Assembly: GCF_018448935.1 (NCBI RefSeq)
Contig: NZ_RCWC01000003.1
Location: 152,832-216,831, forward strand
DNA from: Photorhabdus noenieputensis
Lineage (GTDB): Bacteria > Pseudomonadota > Gammaproteobacteria > Enterobacterales > Enterobacteriaceae
Length of the DNA stretch: 64,000 nucleotides
Direction of reading: 5' to 3'
This document shows, one piece after another, positions 1-8,401 of this stretch. A model generated the notes under the pieces. That model had not been told where the DNA came from. It saw only the letters and a program-made list of their open reading frames with translations, and ran no database searches. The first letter of the stretch is position 1. The number at the start of each line of letters is the position of its first letter. Both the position numbers and the translations under genes were made by a program.

Positions 1-239
1 GCCAATCAAAGTCTAGTTTAGAAAAATAATAAAGTGTTGTTCTTATTCCTTATAAGGTTAACTAATTTTGTATAATTGGTTACAATAAGCAATTCGATAT
101 CAAGAAGTTACTAATCTTTCCCCTTTTTCATTTCTTACTACAGTTTTTTTATTCCAAGTTATAGACTGAACCTCATTCAGTATCCTAACTCAACATCAAC
201 AAAACCATTGCTTGGATTCACATAATAAGTGCAACATCG

Positions 240-607
240 TTAATCCGGAAGTAAACATGTTCGTATTCCTTTAAATAATTCATTCGGGGTTTTCCCTCCC
301 CGGGTTTTTCGGGGGCGATTATTTAATCGGTTTACCACAAAATTTATTTCCTGATCAGAGACTTCATTAAAATCAGTTCCCTTTGGAAAGTATTGTCTGA
401 TGAGTCCATTGATATTCTCATTTATCCCTCTTTCCCAGGGCGAGTAAGGCGCTTTTTTTGTCTTTCCCCATTATCGTATCCCCTTCCCAGTCGCCAATAC
501 GTTCTTTTTTATCAACGATTTCCGGGCGAACATCAATACTGACCCGGTTTTTAATTTTGCCTCTTCTTTCATAGCGACCATAGCGTTTGCGATAAGGTTT
601 TCTGGCT
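240..607 (-). pseudogene. IS30-family transposase relic
   Basis: Read on the minus strand, two blocks look like the DDE domain of IS30 transposases. One block (about 480-607) contains RIGDWEGDTI. The other (240-450) contains PYSPWERGINENINGLIRQY and a tail ending in LLPD before the stop. The blocks are joined out of frame and the segment that normally lies between GDTI and PYSPWERG is missing, as is the N-terminal part. The relic cannot encode an active enzyme. It directly abuts another truncated gene at about 610, so it probably marks an old insertion and deletion boundary. Confidence 0.8.
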
Positions 608-611
608 AACG

Positions 612-908
612 GGATCTCACGGTGACACTTTCGGGTTCAATTGGGATGCTAATATTAATGGAGTCAGAAGAAAAGAATTACGTGAAAAGCTATTTTTTAA
701 TGAAGACAAAGATGATAGAAAAGGAAGTTATTATAAAAGTAAGCCAATACATATCAAAGATGTCAGAAAAACTACCTATAAGGAGATGGAAGAAATTATT
801 AATTCCGCGGATTATCATGTTATTTTAGGATATTGTTTTAGTCGCAATGATCAGGCTTTGCGCTTTTATATCAATACAAATCCAGTAACAAGTTATGTTG
901 ATAATTAA
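612..908 (+). pseudogene. C-terminal relic of an unknown protein
   Basis: An open frame enters from the IS30 relic boundary and runs to a stop at 906-908. It gives about 98 residues including FGFNWDANINGVRRKELREK and ending INTNPVTSYVDN. There is no start codon in this frame near the boundary, so it looks like the 3' end of a longer gene cut by the transposon relic. I do not recognise the family. A 68-residue ATG frame in the same place (622-828) is out of frame with it and is less convincing. Confidence 0.5.
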
Positions 909-1008
909 CCTGAACTTCGATTAAGAGGGAAATTCAAGACATCACAGTCCGCTCAGTTTCTTGCTTAATATTCCTTCAATATAAAAGAAAGTATGCTATT
1001 ATTCGCCT

Positions 1009-1971
1009 ATGAAGAAAAAAAACACACCAACGCCACATGATGCTATTTTCAAACAGTTTTTAAGTCATATTGATACGGCCAGAGACTTTCTGGAGATACA
1101 TTTGCCTGCGACATTACGGGCAGTTTGTGATCTGGATACATTGCAATTGGCATCAGGGTCGTTTATTGAAGACAATCTGCGGGCGCATTATTCCGACATT
1201 TTGTATTCACTGAAAACGGTGCAAGGTGACGGTTATGTGTACTGCGTGATCGAACACCAGAGTTCCCCGGACAAAATGATGGCATTTCGATTGATGCGCT
1301 ATAGTATTTCAGCCATGCAACGGCATCTGGAACAGGGACATGAAAAATTACCGCTGGTCATTCCGGTGTTGTTCTATCACGGGAAAATACAGCCATATCC
1401 CTGGAGTACCAATTGGCTAGACTGCTTCGATGATCCAGCTCTGGCGAAGGAGCTCTATTCCGGTCCATTCCCGTTGGTAGATGTGACGGTAATTTCGGAT
1501 GATGAAATCCTGACGCATAAACGGGTCGCGCTACTGGAAATGGTACAAAAGCATATCTGGCAGCGTGATATGATGGGATCACTGCAAAAACTGTCCATAT
1601 TGCTGGCGTATGGTTACCATACGGAAGAGCAGCTAAGAAGCGTGCTAAACTACTTATTACAGGCGGGAGATACCGCCGATCCAGAGGGTTTTATCCGGCG
1701 ACTGGCAGAGCAGTCACCGAGGTATGAGGAGGTACTGATGACAATAGCGCAAAGATTGGAACATAAAGCACGTCAGGAAGGGCGTCAAGAAGGACTCCAA
1801 GAAGGACTCCAAGAAGGACGTCAAGAAGGACGCCAAGAAGGACGCCAAGAAGGACGCCAGGAGGCAACGTTAAAAATTGCTCATGCATTGCTGAACAGCG
1901 GAATTGATCGTGAAACGGTGATGAAAACCACCGGCCTGAGTCAGAACGAACTTGAGCAAATACGCCACTAA
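1009..1971 (+). CDS. Rpn-family recombination-promoting nuclease / YhgA-like protein
   Basis: The 320-residue product starts TPHDAIFKQFLSHIDTARDF, the typical opening of the Rpn (Transposase_31) family. These are PD-(D/E)XK nucleases that in E. coli raise RecA-independent recombination. The catalytic pattern is visible as D63, then E82-x-Q84 in VIEHQSS. Near the C-terminus is a tandem 4-residue repeat of (R/L)QEG, seven units plus a final RQEA, coded by a 12-bp DNA repeat. A close copy lies inverted at 28088-29014, with four units; this difference accounts exactly for the 12-residue length difference. The frame is intact, so activity is possible. Host role is inferred, not shown. Confidence 0.85.
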   Translation: MKKKNTPTPHDAIFKQFLSHIDTARDFLEIHLPATLRAVCDLDTLQLASGSFIEDNLRAHYSDILYSLKTVQGDGYVYCVIEHQSSPDKMMAFRLMRYSISAMQRHLEQGHEKLPLVIPVLFYHGKIQPYPWSTNWLDCFDDPALAKELYSGPFPLVDVTVISDDEILTHKRVALLEMVQKHIWQRDMMGSLQKLSILLAYGYHTEEQLRSVLNYLLQAGDTADPEGFIRRLAEQSPRYEEVLMTIAQRLEHKARQEGRQEGLQEGLQEGRQEGRQEGRQEGRQEATLKIAHALLNSGIDRETVMKTTGLSQNELEQIRH

Positions 1972-1974
1972 CTC

Positions 1975-2125
1975 GTGCTGGGAGTTCTTAATCAGTATTC
2001 AACGATTCGTGTTAAAAGAGAATCTTACGGTGACTGGCAGAACAGTCACCGAGGCATGAATCTTGACCGTGAAACGGTGATGGAAATCACCAGGGTGGAC
2101 TTGGACAAACGTCCGACAAACTTAC
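1975..2125 (+). repeat. Decayed duplicate of the Rpn gene 3' end
   Basis: Just after the Rpn stop codon, the sequence resembles the Rpn 3' region again: CTGGCAGAACAGTCACCGAGG followed by a shortened CGTGAAACGGTGATGGAAATC and ACGTCCGACAAAC. The equivalent place beside the second copy (27828-28087) holds a longer version with two QEG units. The duplicate was therefore present before the two copies separated, and this one has suffered an internal deletion. A 60-residue open frame across it is not a credible gene. Confidence 0.6.
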
Positions 2126-2157
2126 TATTGATACGTTATCGGCATAAAAATGCTTGA

Positions 2158-2603
2158 GTCAATGCACAAAACGCATAGAAGCGACACATTTACATTCCAA
2201 GCGAAAGACTGGGTTTGAATCCACGTGCTTCTGAAATCGCTGTTCTCTCTTTTCACCCCAATAATCATTCTAACTAATTTCACTAGCAATCATTTTCATG
2301 ATTATATTTTTATTCAACAATTAATTTATTGTTGAAATTATTAAAGAACAAAACCACCTGACAATGAAAAACCCCATAATCGCATGATATTATTCAACAT
2401 GAAAATCACACCTGTTATTTATTTTCACGTTTACAGAAAGCAATAAACTAACGCTGATACACAAAATCATCAAAACCCGCCACATCAATTAAAAATAAAC
2501 ATCATTATTAATTGATGCTACCACCTAAAAATCCATTCTCTATAATCACCTCGCTTTATCAAAAGTGATTTAAATAATCATTGAACACATTCTTTAATAC
2601 GAA
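2158..2603. other. AT-rich intergenic region upstream of the pvc operon
   Basis: No convincing gene is present on either strand. The region is rich in A and T. The operon promoter is expected in its last 100 bases, but I cannot assign a clear -35/-10 pair. The conserved leader element starts at 2604. Confidence 0.5.
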
Positions 2604-2637
2604 CAAAGACCTCTATAAATCAGGTTGTTGCGGTAGC
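2604..2637 (+). promoter_or_regulatory. JUMPstart/ops-like leader element before pvc1
   Basis: An imperfect stem (2604-2612 with 2622-2630) encloses the 9-base loop CTATAAATC and runs directly into GCGGTAGC (2630-2637). In enterobacteria the ops core GGCGGTAGnnT at the 3' end of JUMPstart elements recruits RfaH, which prevents premature termination of long operons. Here the first G of the core is T. The lectin gene at 27371 has the same arrangement with an identical loop and a compensatory base-pair change. Placed 85 bases before pvc1, it would suit control of a 21-kb operon. RfaH dependence is inferred. Confidence 0.65.
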
Positions 2638-2721
2638 TATACCCAATCGTTAGGTACTAAGGAAAACAAAGTAATAGACGTTTTCCTCATATTTCAAATG
2701 TAAACAATCAAGGAAAAAATC

Positions 2722-3171
2722 ATGGCTATAACTCCAGAACAAATTGCTGTTGACTATCCCATTCCTGCTTATCGGTTTGTTGTCTCTATTGGTGATGAAA
2801 AAATCCCTTTTAACAACGTTTCCGGGCTCGATATTTCTCATGACGTCATCGAATATAAAGATGGTACCGGTAATTACTATAAAATGCCGGGCCAACGTCA
2901 ATCGATCAATCTGACTCTGCGTAAAGGCGTCTTCTCCGGCGACACTAAGCTTTTTGACTGGATTAATTCTATTCAACTTAATCAAGTTGAGAAAAAAGAT
3001 ATCGCAATTAGCCTGACCAACGAAGCCGGCACCGAAATTCTAATGACCTGGAATGTGACAAATGCTTTCCCAACGTCATTCACCTCCCCTTCTTTTGATG
3101 CCACCAGCAATGATATCGCTATTCAAGAAATAGCACTGGTCGCGGATCGAGTCACCATTCAAGCACCTTAA
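2722..3171 (+). CDS. pvc1: eCIS inner tube protein Pvc1
   Basis: The 149-residue product belongs to the phage T4 gp19-like tail tube family. Characteristic stretches are YRFVVSIGDEKIPFNNVSGL near the N-terminus, the KDGTGNYYKMPGQRQ block, and the C-terminal NEAGTEILMTWNVTNAFPT. Such proteins stack as hexameric rings to form the rigid inner tube that is driven through the target membrane. It is the first gene of the pvc operon and is preceded by GGAAAAAATC before the ATG. A second tube-type protein, Pvc5, lies further down. Assignment by family features and gene order is secure. Confidence 0.95.
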   Translation: MAITPEQIAVDYPIPAYRFVVSIGDEKIPFNNVSGLDISHDVIEYKDGTGNYYKMPGQRQSINLTLRKGVFSGDTKLFDWINSIQLNQVEKKDIAISLTNEAGTEILMTWNVTNAFPTSFTSPSFDATSNDIAIQEIALVADRVTIQAP

Positions 3172-3187
3172 TAGATCCACAATAGTG

Positions 3188-3333
3188 ATCTATCCCGGAG
3201 TTTATATTAAAGAAAACAATCGGCTGACATCACTAATGATCCATGCACTAACACATGATGATCAACATTGGCATGGCTCATTAGTTCGACCGAATTCATC
3301 ATCCTACTGTTTGCGCAAAATATCGCACAATAA
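3188..3333 (+). pseudogene. Vestigial sheath gene between pvc1 and pvc2
   Basis: This stretch keeps both ends of a sheath gene and almost nothing between. It opens with a frame reading IYPGVYIKENNRLTS, which matches the TYPGVYIEEDAS start of Pvc2 and Pvc3. It closes with EFIILLFAQNIAQ followed by a stop, which matches EFIILQFTQNIAQ at the end of Pvc2. The two ends are about 90 bases apart and not in a common frame. It is best read as a further sheath paralogue removed by an internal deletion of about 1 kb. Confidence 0.8.
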
Positions 3334-3345
3334 CCTGGAGGCAAT

Positions 3346-4428
3346 ATGCCAATAACCCCAACTTATCCCGGCGTTTATATTGAAGAGGACGCTTCACCCG
3401 CACTCTCGGTTCGTGCGGGTGCAACGGCAGTACCTGTTTTTGCCGTCGCAAATAATAATTCATTAATATCAGGTAAACCCTATATTCGCGTTAGTAGCTG
3501 GCTAGAGTATTTGACATTAAAAGGTGGGCAATTTAATCCTTCCGATAAACTGGATATCGCACTGCGGGCCTATTTTATTAATGGCGGTGGATATGCTTAT
3601 CTCGTCAAAACTCAAGATTTAGAACAGCAAGTTCCGGTACTTGATGATGTCACGCTATTGGTTGCCGCCGGAGAAGAGATCACCACCGCCGTCGGGACAC
3701 TTTGTCAATCAGGCAAAGGATTATTCGCCATTTTTGATGGCCCAACCACCCAAATAACCTCAAGCCTACAGCCAGACGATGTTGTTAAATCTTATCCGGC
3801 AACTCAATATGGCGCGGTTTACTACCCCTGGCTAACCGCTGAATGGGGAGAAAAGAGAGCCTTGGTTGACATTCCACCGAGCGCCGTCATGGCTGGTATT
3901 TATGCCAGTGTCGATAACAACCGGGGCGTCTGGCAAGCTCCCGCCAACGTTCCTGTTCAGGGCGGATTACAACCTAAATATCCGATGACTGACGACCTGC
4001 AAAGGAGATATAACCAAGGTAAGGCGCTGAATATGATCCGTACCTTTCCTAAGAGCGGTACGCTGGTCTGGGGAGCCAGAACCCTTGAGGACAGCGATAA
4101 CTGGCGTTATATCCCGGTTCGTCGCCTGTTTAACAGCGCGGAACGAGACATTAAAAACGCCATGAGTTTCGCAGTATTTGAGCCTAACAGCCAACCCACT
4201 TGGGAAGCGGTGCGCCGGGCGATTGATAACTATCTCCATTCCCTCTGGCAACAAGGCGGATTGATGGGTAGCAAAGCTGAACAGGCTTATTTTGTTCAAA
4301 TCGGTAAAGGCGTCACCATGACTGATGACGATATTAAGCAGGGCAAAATGATCGTCAAAATCGGCATGGCCGCTGTTCGTCCAGCCGAATTCATTATCTT
4401 GCAGTTCACACAGAATATCGCACAATAA
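3346..4428 (+). CDS. pvc2: eCIS contractile sheath protein Pvc2
   Basis: This 360-residue protein belongs to the phage tail sheath family. It opens with TPTYPGVYIEEDASPALSV and has the C-terminal domain typical of sheath subunits: WRYIPVRRLFNSAERDIK, the PNSQPTWE segment and GMAAVRPAEFIILQFTQN. Sheath subunits surround the inner tube and power injection by contraction. Its C-terminal 150 residues are nearly the same as those of Pvc3, so the two are recent paralogues or have exchanged sequence. It starts with ATG 9 bases after a CTGGAGG ribosome binding site. Confidence 0.95.
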   Translation: MPITPTYPGVYIEEDASPALSVRAGATAVPVFAVANNNSLISGKPYIRVSSWLEYLTLKGGQFNPSDKLDIALRAYFINGGGYAYLVKTQDLEQQVPVLDDVTLLVAAGEEITTAVGTLCQSGKGLFAIFDGPTTQITSSLQPDDVVKSYPATQYGAVYYPWLTAEWGEKRALVDIPPSAVMAGIYASVDNNRGVWQAPANVPVQGGLQPKYPMTDDLQRRYNQGKALNMIRTFPKSGTLVWGARTLEDSDNWRYIPVRRLFNSAERDIKNAMSFAVFEPNSQPTWEAVRRAIDNYLHSLWQQGGLMGSKAEQAYFVQIGKGVTMTDDDIKQGKMIVKIGMAAVRPAEFIILQFTQNIAQ

Positions 4429-4439
4429 TCGGAGGCAAC

Positions 4440-5834
4440 ATGCCAACAACACCGACCTATCCCGGCGTTTATATTGAAGAAGATGCGTCATTATCGCTCT
4501 CTATCAGCCACGGGAACACCGCAATACCTGTTTTTATTGGCCGCTTCCAGCCTAAAAAAACCAGCGCAACCTTAAAAGCGATACGTGTTAGTAGCTGGCT
4601 GGATTTTACGAATCTCTTTAATGTCGGTTGTATTACGTCAATCGCCATCACATCGACTAAACCAACGCCACCGCCTCCCACTCCGCCTTCCGGGAAAGTT
4701 GAAAGTGATGCTGCGGTTGTTGCTACAACCGATATCGCTCTTAACGCGGGTGATACAAGTTCCGGTTACACTTACGCTGTCGCTGTTGGTACCTATACAA
4801 CCAGCAGTGATGCGGTAAAACTTTATTTTCAAAATGGCGGTGGGCCTTGTTATATCCTGCCGGTTGCTAATCCCCAAGATACTGCCACTTCGGCATTAAT
4901 CCCTGAGTTAATTGAGCAGGCTCTGGAGATTACCTTAATCGTCTGCCCTGAACAGGATTCTTCTTACCAGAGTGCAATATATAGCAGCTTAACCCCCGCA
5001 TTATTGAATACCGGCTATTTCCTTATCGCTGACAGCCAAACTAAAACCAGCATACCGGGCGTTAATGTGCAATCGCAAACCGCAACTTACTATCCGGCGG
5101 TGAAAGTCTCACAACTTATGCAAGCGGAAGATAGTGCTATAACAGTTTCAGGTTATGAAGATGCAGCAACAAAACCCGATGCCATCACCAACCTGACACA
5201 ACTCAAACAGAAAAACTCAACTGTCTACCAACAAGCGGTTAAAGCAATACAAGACAAAATAGCCGCCAACGGCAACACGATTCCTGCCAGTGCAGTGATG
5301 GCAGGCGTGTATTGTGCTACCGATGCCAGCCGTGGTGTCTGGAAAGCCCCGGCGAATGTCGTGCTAAGCGGAATTAGTGATGTCACTGAACGACTCAATG
5401 ACGATGAGCAAGGCACCATGAATCAACAGGGCATTAATGCCATCCGCTACTTCAATCATCGGGGATTTGTGGTATGGGGCGCACGGACGCTGAAAAATGA
5501 TGACAACTGGCGTTACATTCCGGTACGGCGGCTCTTTAATAGCGCAGAGCGGGATATCAAACAAGCGATGCAATCCGTCGTCTTTGAACCCAATAGCCAA
5601 CCCACCTGGGAACGGGTGAAGTCAGCCATTGACAACTATCTCTACTCTTTATGGCAACAAGGAGCATTAGCGGGAAATAAACCACAGGAAGCCTATTTTG
5701 TTCAGATTGGCAAAGGTATCACCATGTCTGACGACGACATTAAACAAGGGAAAATGATTGTCAAAGTGGGTATGGCCGCTGTTCGTCCGGCTGAATTTAT
5801 TATCCTTCAGTTTTCACAACAGGTAGCACAGTAA
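4440..5834 (+). CDS. pvc3: eCIS contractile sheath protein Pvc3
   Basis: A second sheath paralogue, 464 residues, with the same N-terminal TPTYPGVYIEEDAS and the same C-terminal sheath domain as Pvc2. It is about 100 residues longer. Part of the extra length is a Pro/Thr-rich linker (residues about 74-85, TPPPPTPPSG) followed by a Ser/Thr/Ala-rich stretch. Another part is a Q/K-rich helix-like segment (KQKNSTVYQQAVKAIQDK). These insertions probably form a domain on the outside of the sheath. The gene follows pvc2 after 11 bases and has a CGGAGG ribosome binding site. Confidence 0.93.
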   Translation: MPTTPTYPGVYIEEDASLSLSISHGNTAIPVFIGRFQPKKTSATLKAIRVSSWLDFTNLFNVGCITSIAITSTKPTPPPPTPPSGKVESDAAVVATTDIALNAGDTSSGYTYAVAVGTYTTSSDAVKLYFQNGGGPCYILPVANPQDTATSALIPELIEQALEITLIVCPEQDSSYQSAIYSSLTPALLNTGYFLIADSQTKTSIPGVNVQSQTATYYPAVKVSQLMQAEDSAITVSGYEDAATKPDAITNLTQLKQKNSTVYQQAVKAIQDKIAANGNTIPASAVMAGVYCATDASRGVWKAPANVVLSGISDVTERLNDDEQGTMNQQGINAIRYFNHRGFVVWGARTLKNDDNWRYIPVRRLFNSAERDIKQAMQSVVFEPNSQPTWERVKSAIDNYLYSLWQQGALAGNKPQEAYFVQIGKGITMSDDDIKQGKMIVKVGMAAVRPAEFIILQFSQQVAQ

Positions 5835-5885
5835 TCGTACTGAGACGCGGTTAAACGCCGCGTCTCAGTCGTTAAGGAGACGATA

Positions 5886-7061
5886 ATGGAAATAATACAG
5901 CCGAGCGTCACCGTCACAGAAAATCTGATATCCCCAAAGCAAGATGACTCGTTTATCGGTATACCGGTTTTTATTGGTTATACCTCATCGCCGGTCAATA
6001 AAATCGCTATCAAGCTCAACAGCCTGGCCGATTTTGCCCGGTCATTTCCTGAGTCAGGATTAATGTACTATTCCGTGCGCCATTTCTTTGAAAACGGCGG
6101 CCAGCAAGCTTATGTGCTGTCACTGGGTACGGAGAAGCCATCAAGCGATTTTTCGTCATTGATCACCGCGCTGCAACAAGCGTGGCTGACACAAACGATT
6201 TCCGCAGAAAACGACATTACCCTGATTATCACCCCGGATGTTATCCGCTTTAATCAGGCTGAGGTTTCCTATACTCAAAGAGATCTCTGGTTACAATTTT
6301 GGCAATCGGTGCTCAATCTTTGCAAAAGCCGACGCGGTATCATGGGATTATTGGATGCCCCGGACAATCCCACATTAGCCGCAGAGTGTTTAAAACGGTT
6401 TTCTTCCGCTGATCGGCAATGGGGGGCCGTATACTGGCCGCTGCTAAAAAGTGCCTATCAGGATAATACACAAAATCCTATCGTGCTTTCACCGACCGCC
6501 GCCGTGGCTGCCGTCATCCAGCGTAACGATAACCAACAAGGCGTATGGACCGCGCCGGCCAACATCGCGTTAACCAAAGTGATTAGCCCGGTACGCGCTT
6601 ATATTGAAGCGAATGCCCTGTTTAACCCGGATGGCACCTCACTGAATCTGGTGCGCAGCTTTCCCGGTAAAGGCATTAGGATCTGGGGATGCCGAACCTT
6701 GGACAACACCCCCGGCTCTCTCTGGCGTTATATTCAGATCCGCCGTCTAGTTTCTTATATCGAAACTCATATGACTCAACTGGGCCGGGCCTTCATCTTT
6801 GAACCCAATAACGCCATCACCTGGATGAAGCTTAAAGGTCAAGCCCACAACTGGCTGCGTCAATTATGGTTAAACGGCGGGCTACGGGGAACCGAAGAAG
6901 ATCAGGCGTTCAAAGTGTTATTAGGTGTGGGTGAATCAATGAGTGAAGCCGATATCCGGGCCGGAAAAATGATCATCAGAATCAGCCTCGCGGTCTTAAT
7001 TCCCGCCGAATTTATTGAGCTAAACCTGACATTTGATACCCATACCGGTACCACCCGCTAA
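5886..7061 (+). CDS. pvc4: eCIS sheath protein Pvc4
   Basis: The third sheath paralogue (391 residues) is more divergent. It lacks the TYPGVYIEE start and begins MEIIQPSVTVTENLISPKQD. It keeps FIGIPVFIGYTSSPVNK, SLWRYIQIRRLVSYIETH, an EPNNAITW segment and the terminal ISLAVLIPAEFIELNLTF. In studied PVC particles the Pvc4-type sheath sits next to the baseplate, which fits its divergence from the bulk subunits; that position is inferred here. It is preceded by AAGGAGACGATA. Confidence 0.9.
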   Translation: MEIIQPSVTVTENLISPKQDDSFIGIPVFIGYTSSPVNKIAIKLNSLADFARSFPESGLMYYSVRHFFENGGQQAYVLSLGTEKPSSDFSSLITALQQAWLTQTISAENDITLIITPDVIRFNQAEVSYTQRDLWLQFWQSVLNLCKSRRGIMGLLDAPDNPTLAAECLKRFSSADRQWGAVYWPLLKSAYQDNTQNPIVLSPTAAVAAVIQRNDNQQGVWTAPANIALTKVISPVRAYIEANALFNPDGTSLNLVRSFPGKGIRIWGCRTLDNTPGSLWRYIQIRRLVSYIETHMTQLGRAFIFEPNNAITWMKLKGQAHNWLRQLWLNGGLRGTEEDQAFKVLLGVGESMSEADIRAGKMIIRISLAVLIPAEFIELNLTFDTHTGTTR

Positions 7062-7096
7062 GTTAAACAGAAGTAAAAGTTAAACAGAGGCAAAAT

Positions 7097-7555
7097 ATGA
7101 ACAACCTCTACACCCCGGCAGTGTCACACCGTTTTATCGCCAGTTTTCTTTTTAACAACATTCCCAGTCCACTGGATATCGCCTTTCAACGGATATCGGG
7201 CCTGAGCCGCGAGTTGCAAACCACCCAACACAGCCAAGGCGGGGAAAACGCCAGAAATACCTGGCTGGCCGAAAAAATCCAACATGGCAGTCTGATGTTG
7301 GAGCGCGGTGTGATGACGGTAACACCCCTCACGCTGGTGTTTGATCGTGTCCTGCGTGGCGAAAAAGCGGTCTATGCCGATGTCGTGATTATGTTACTGA
7401 ATGAACATTCATTACCCGTGGCAAGTTGGACATTAAGCAACGCGCTCCCGGTGCGCTGGTCCACCGGAGACTTTGACGCCAATAGCAACACTGTTTTGGT
7501 GAACTCACTGGAGTTGCGTTATCAAGATATGCGCTGGTTAGGAGTGAAAGTATGA
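7097..7555 (+). CDS. pvc5: eCIS tube-initiator protein Pvc5
   Basis: This 152-residue protein has the T4-gp19-like tube fold signature: [21 protein letters not shown] at the start and [20 protein letters not shown] near the end. It differs enough from Pvc1 to suggest a specialised ring linking hub and tube. Its stop overlaps the start of pvc6 (ATGA at 7552-7555), which implies translational coupling. Confidence 0.9.
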   Translation: MNNLYTPAVSHRFIASFLFNNIPSPLDIAFQRISGLSRELQTTQHSQGGENARNTWLAEKIQHGSLMLERGVMTVTPLTLVFDRVLRGEKAVYADVVIMLLNEHSLPVASWTLSNALPVRWSTGDFDANSNTVLVNSLELRYQDMRWLGVKV

Positions 7556-7731
7556 CCGTCGAAATTAAAGAGCTGATTATTCAGGCTAAAGTGACTGATT
7601 CCGAGCGTAATCCCACCACACCACCGACATTAGCCCAAGAGACGCTGGATAACGCCCGTCTGATCGAGAGAGTCAAACGGGAAGTGTTAGAGGCGTTGCG
7701 TGAAACCGGAGGCTATTATGAGCTTAATTGA
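7552..7731 (+). CDS. pvc6: Small eCIS protein Pvc6
   Basis: This 59-residue frame lies between pvc5 and pvc7 and overlaps both. It reads [18 protein letters not shown], then a Thr/Pro-rich stretch, then a charged helix [16 protein letters not shown]. Position, length and overlaps match the small conserved gene found here in PVC and antifeeding-prophage operons (the DUF5908-like family). Its role is not well established. Without the overlapping starts and stops it would be easily missed. Confidence 0.85.
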   Translation: MTVEIKELIIQAKVTDSERNPTTPPTLAQETLDNARLIERVKREVLEALRETGGYYELN

Positions 7732-8401
7732 ACGCAGCCTGTCCAAACTCACCCTGACCGCCTTTAAAGACCGGGAAGGAAAAATCTCCGTCGGTAGCTT
7801 ACAGGCGATGTATAACCCCGATGGGATTCAGCTCGATTATCAAACCCGCTATCAACAGGATGAAAGCATTAACAATGCCAGCCAAAGCAGCCGCTATGTT
7901 CTATCACAACCCGCCGGTTTGACGTTAGTCCTGCTATTTGACGCCACCATGCCGGGCAACACTATCCCGGTAGAAACCCAACTCGCAACTTTGAAAGCCT
8001 TGTGTACGGTGGATGCCAGCACCAGCGTTCCCCACTTCCTCAAAATCAAATGGGGCAAAATGCGCTGGGAAAACAAAGGTTATTTCGCCTGCCGAGCCAG
8101 CGGCCTTGCGATTAATTACACCCTATTTGATCGTGATGCGACGCCATTACGGGCTAGCGCCACCTTATCCTTAGTCGCAGACGAAAGCTTTGTTATTCAA
8201 GCCACTGAACAGCAGTTAAAATCACCGCCGATCACCGCAGTCAGCGTGACCGATATGCTCTCTCTGCCGTTAATCGCCTTAGGCGCTGGGGCTTCTCTGG
8301 CAGGCGGCATTGATTACCTTACCCTCGCCTGGCAAAACAATCTGGATAATCTTGATGATTTCACCCCAGGACAAACGCTACAGGCACAGGGGGACGCATG
8401 A
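7718..8401 (+). CDS. pvc7: eCIS hub/tube-adaptor protein Pvc7
   Basis: I place the start at the ATG of [11 protein letters not shown] (7718), which has GGAGG just upstream and overlaps the pvc6 stop, rather than at an upstream ATG. The resulting 227-residue protein matches the CIS tube-protein (LysM-type) family: [20 protein letters not shown], then [12 protein letters not shown]. The C-terminal part has [12 protein letters not shown], a remnant LysM-like ending. Such proteins bridge the inner tube to the spike hub. The stop overlaps the pvc8 start (ATGA). Confidence 0.88.
   Translation: MSLIERSLSKLTLTAFKDREGKISVGSLQAMYNPDGIQLDYQTRYQQDESINNASQSSRYVLSQPAGLTLVLLFDATMPGNTIPVETQLATLKALCTVDASTSVPHFLKIKWGKMRWENKGYFACRASGLAINYTLFDRDATPLRASATLSLVADESFVIQATEQQLKSPPITAVSVTDMLSLPLIALGAGASLAGGIDYLTLAWQNNLDNLDDFTPGQTLQAQGDA

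Larger units (their letters stand above)
907..2125 (+). repeat. Left arm of a long inverted repeat (Rpn copy plus flanks)
   Basis: This segment, from TAACCTGAACTTCG through the Rpn gene and its decayed 3' duplicate, recurs inverted at about 27820-29160. The similarity includes the promoter side (the stretch reading CTTGCTTAATATTCCTTC upstream of the start codon) and 3' sequence around AATCAGTATTCAACGATTCG. The two arms enclose the whole injection-system cassette, about 26 kb apart. The outer end on the 2.1 kb side is approximate because that part is degraded here. Confidence 0.8.

Noticed and set aside
1691..1888. Minus-strand frame with a Leu/Gly/Val repeat opposite the Rpn gene
   Set aside because: It is the reverse of the 12-bp QEG repeat and has no start signal or independent features.
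2185..2240. A T-loop-like string (GGTTTGAATCC) suggested a tRNA relic
   Set aside because: The flanking arms do not pair well and no acceptor, D or anticodon arm could be found.
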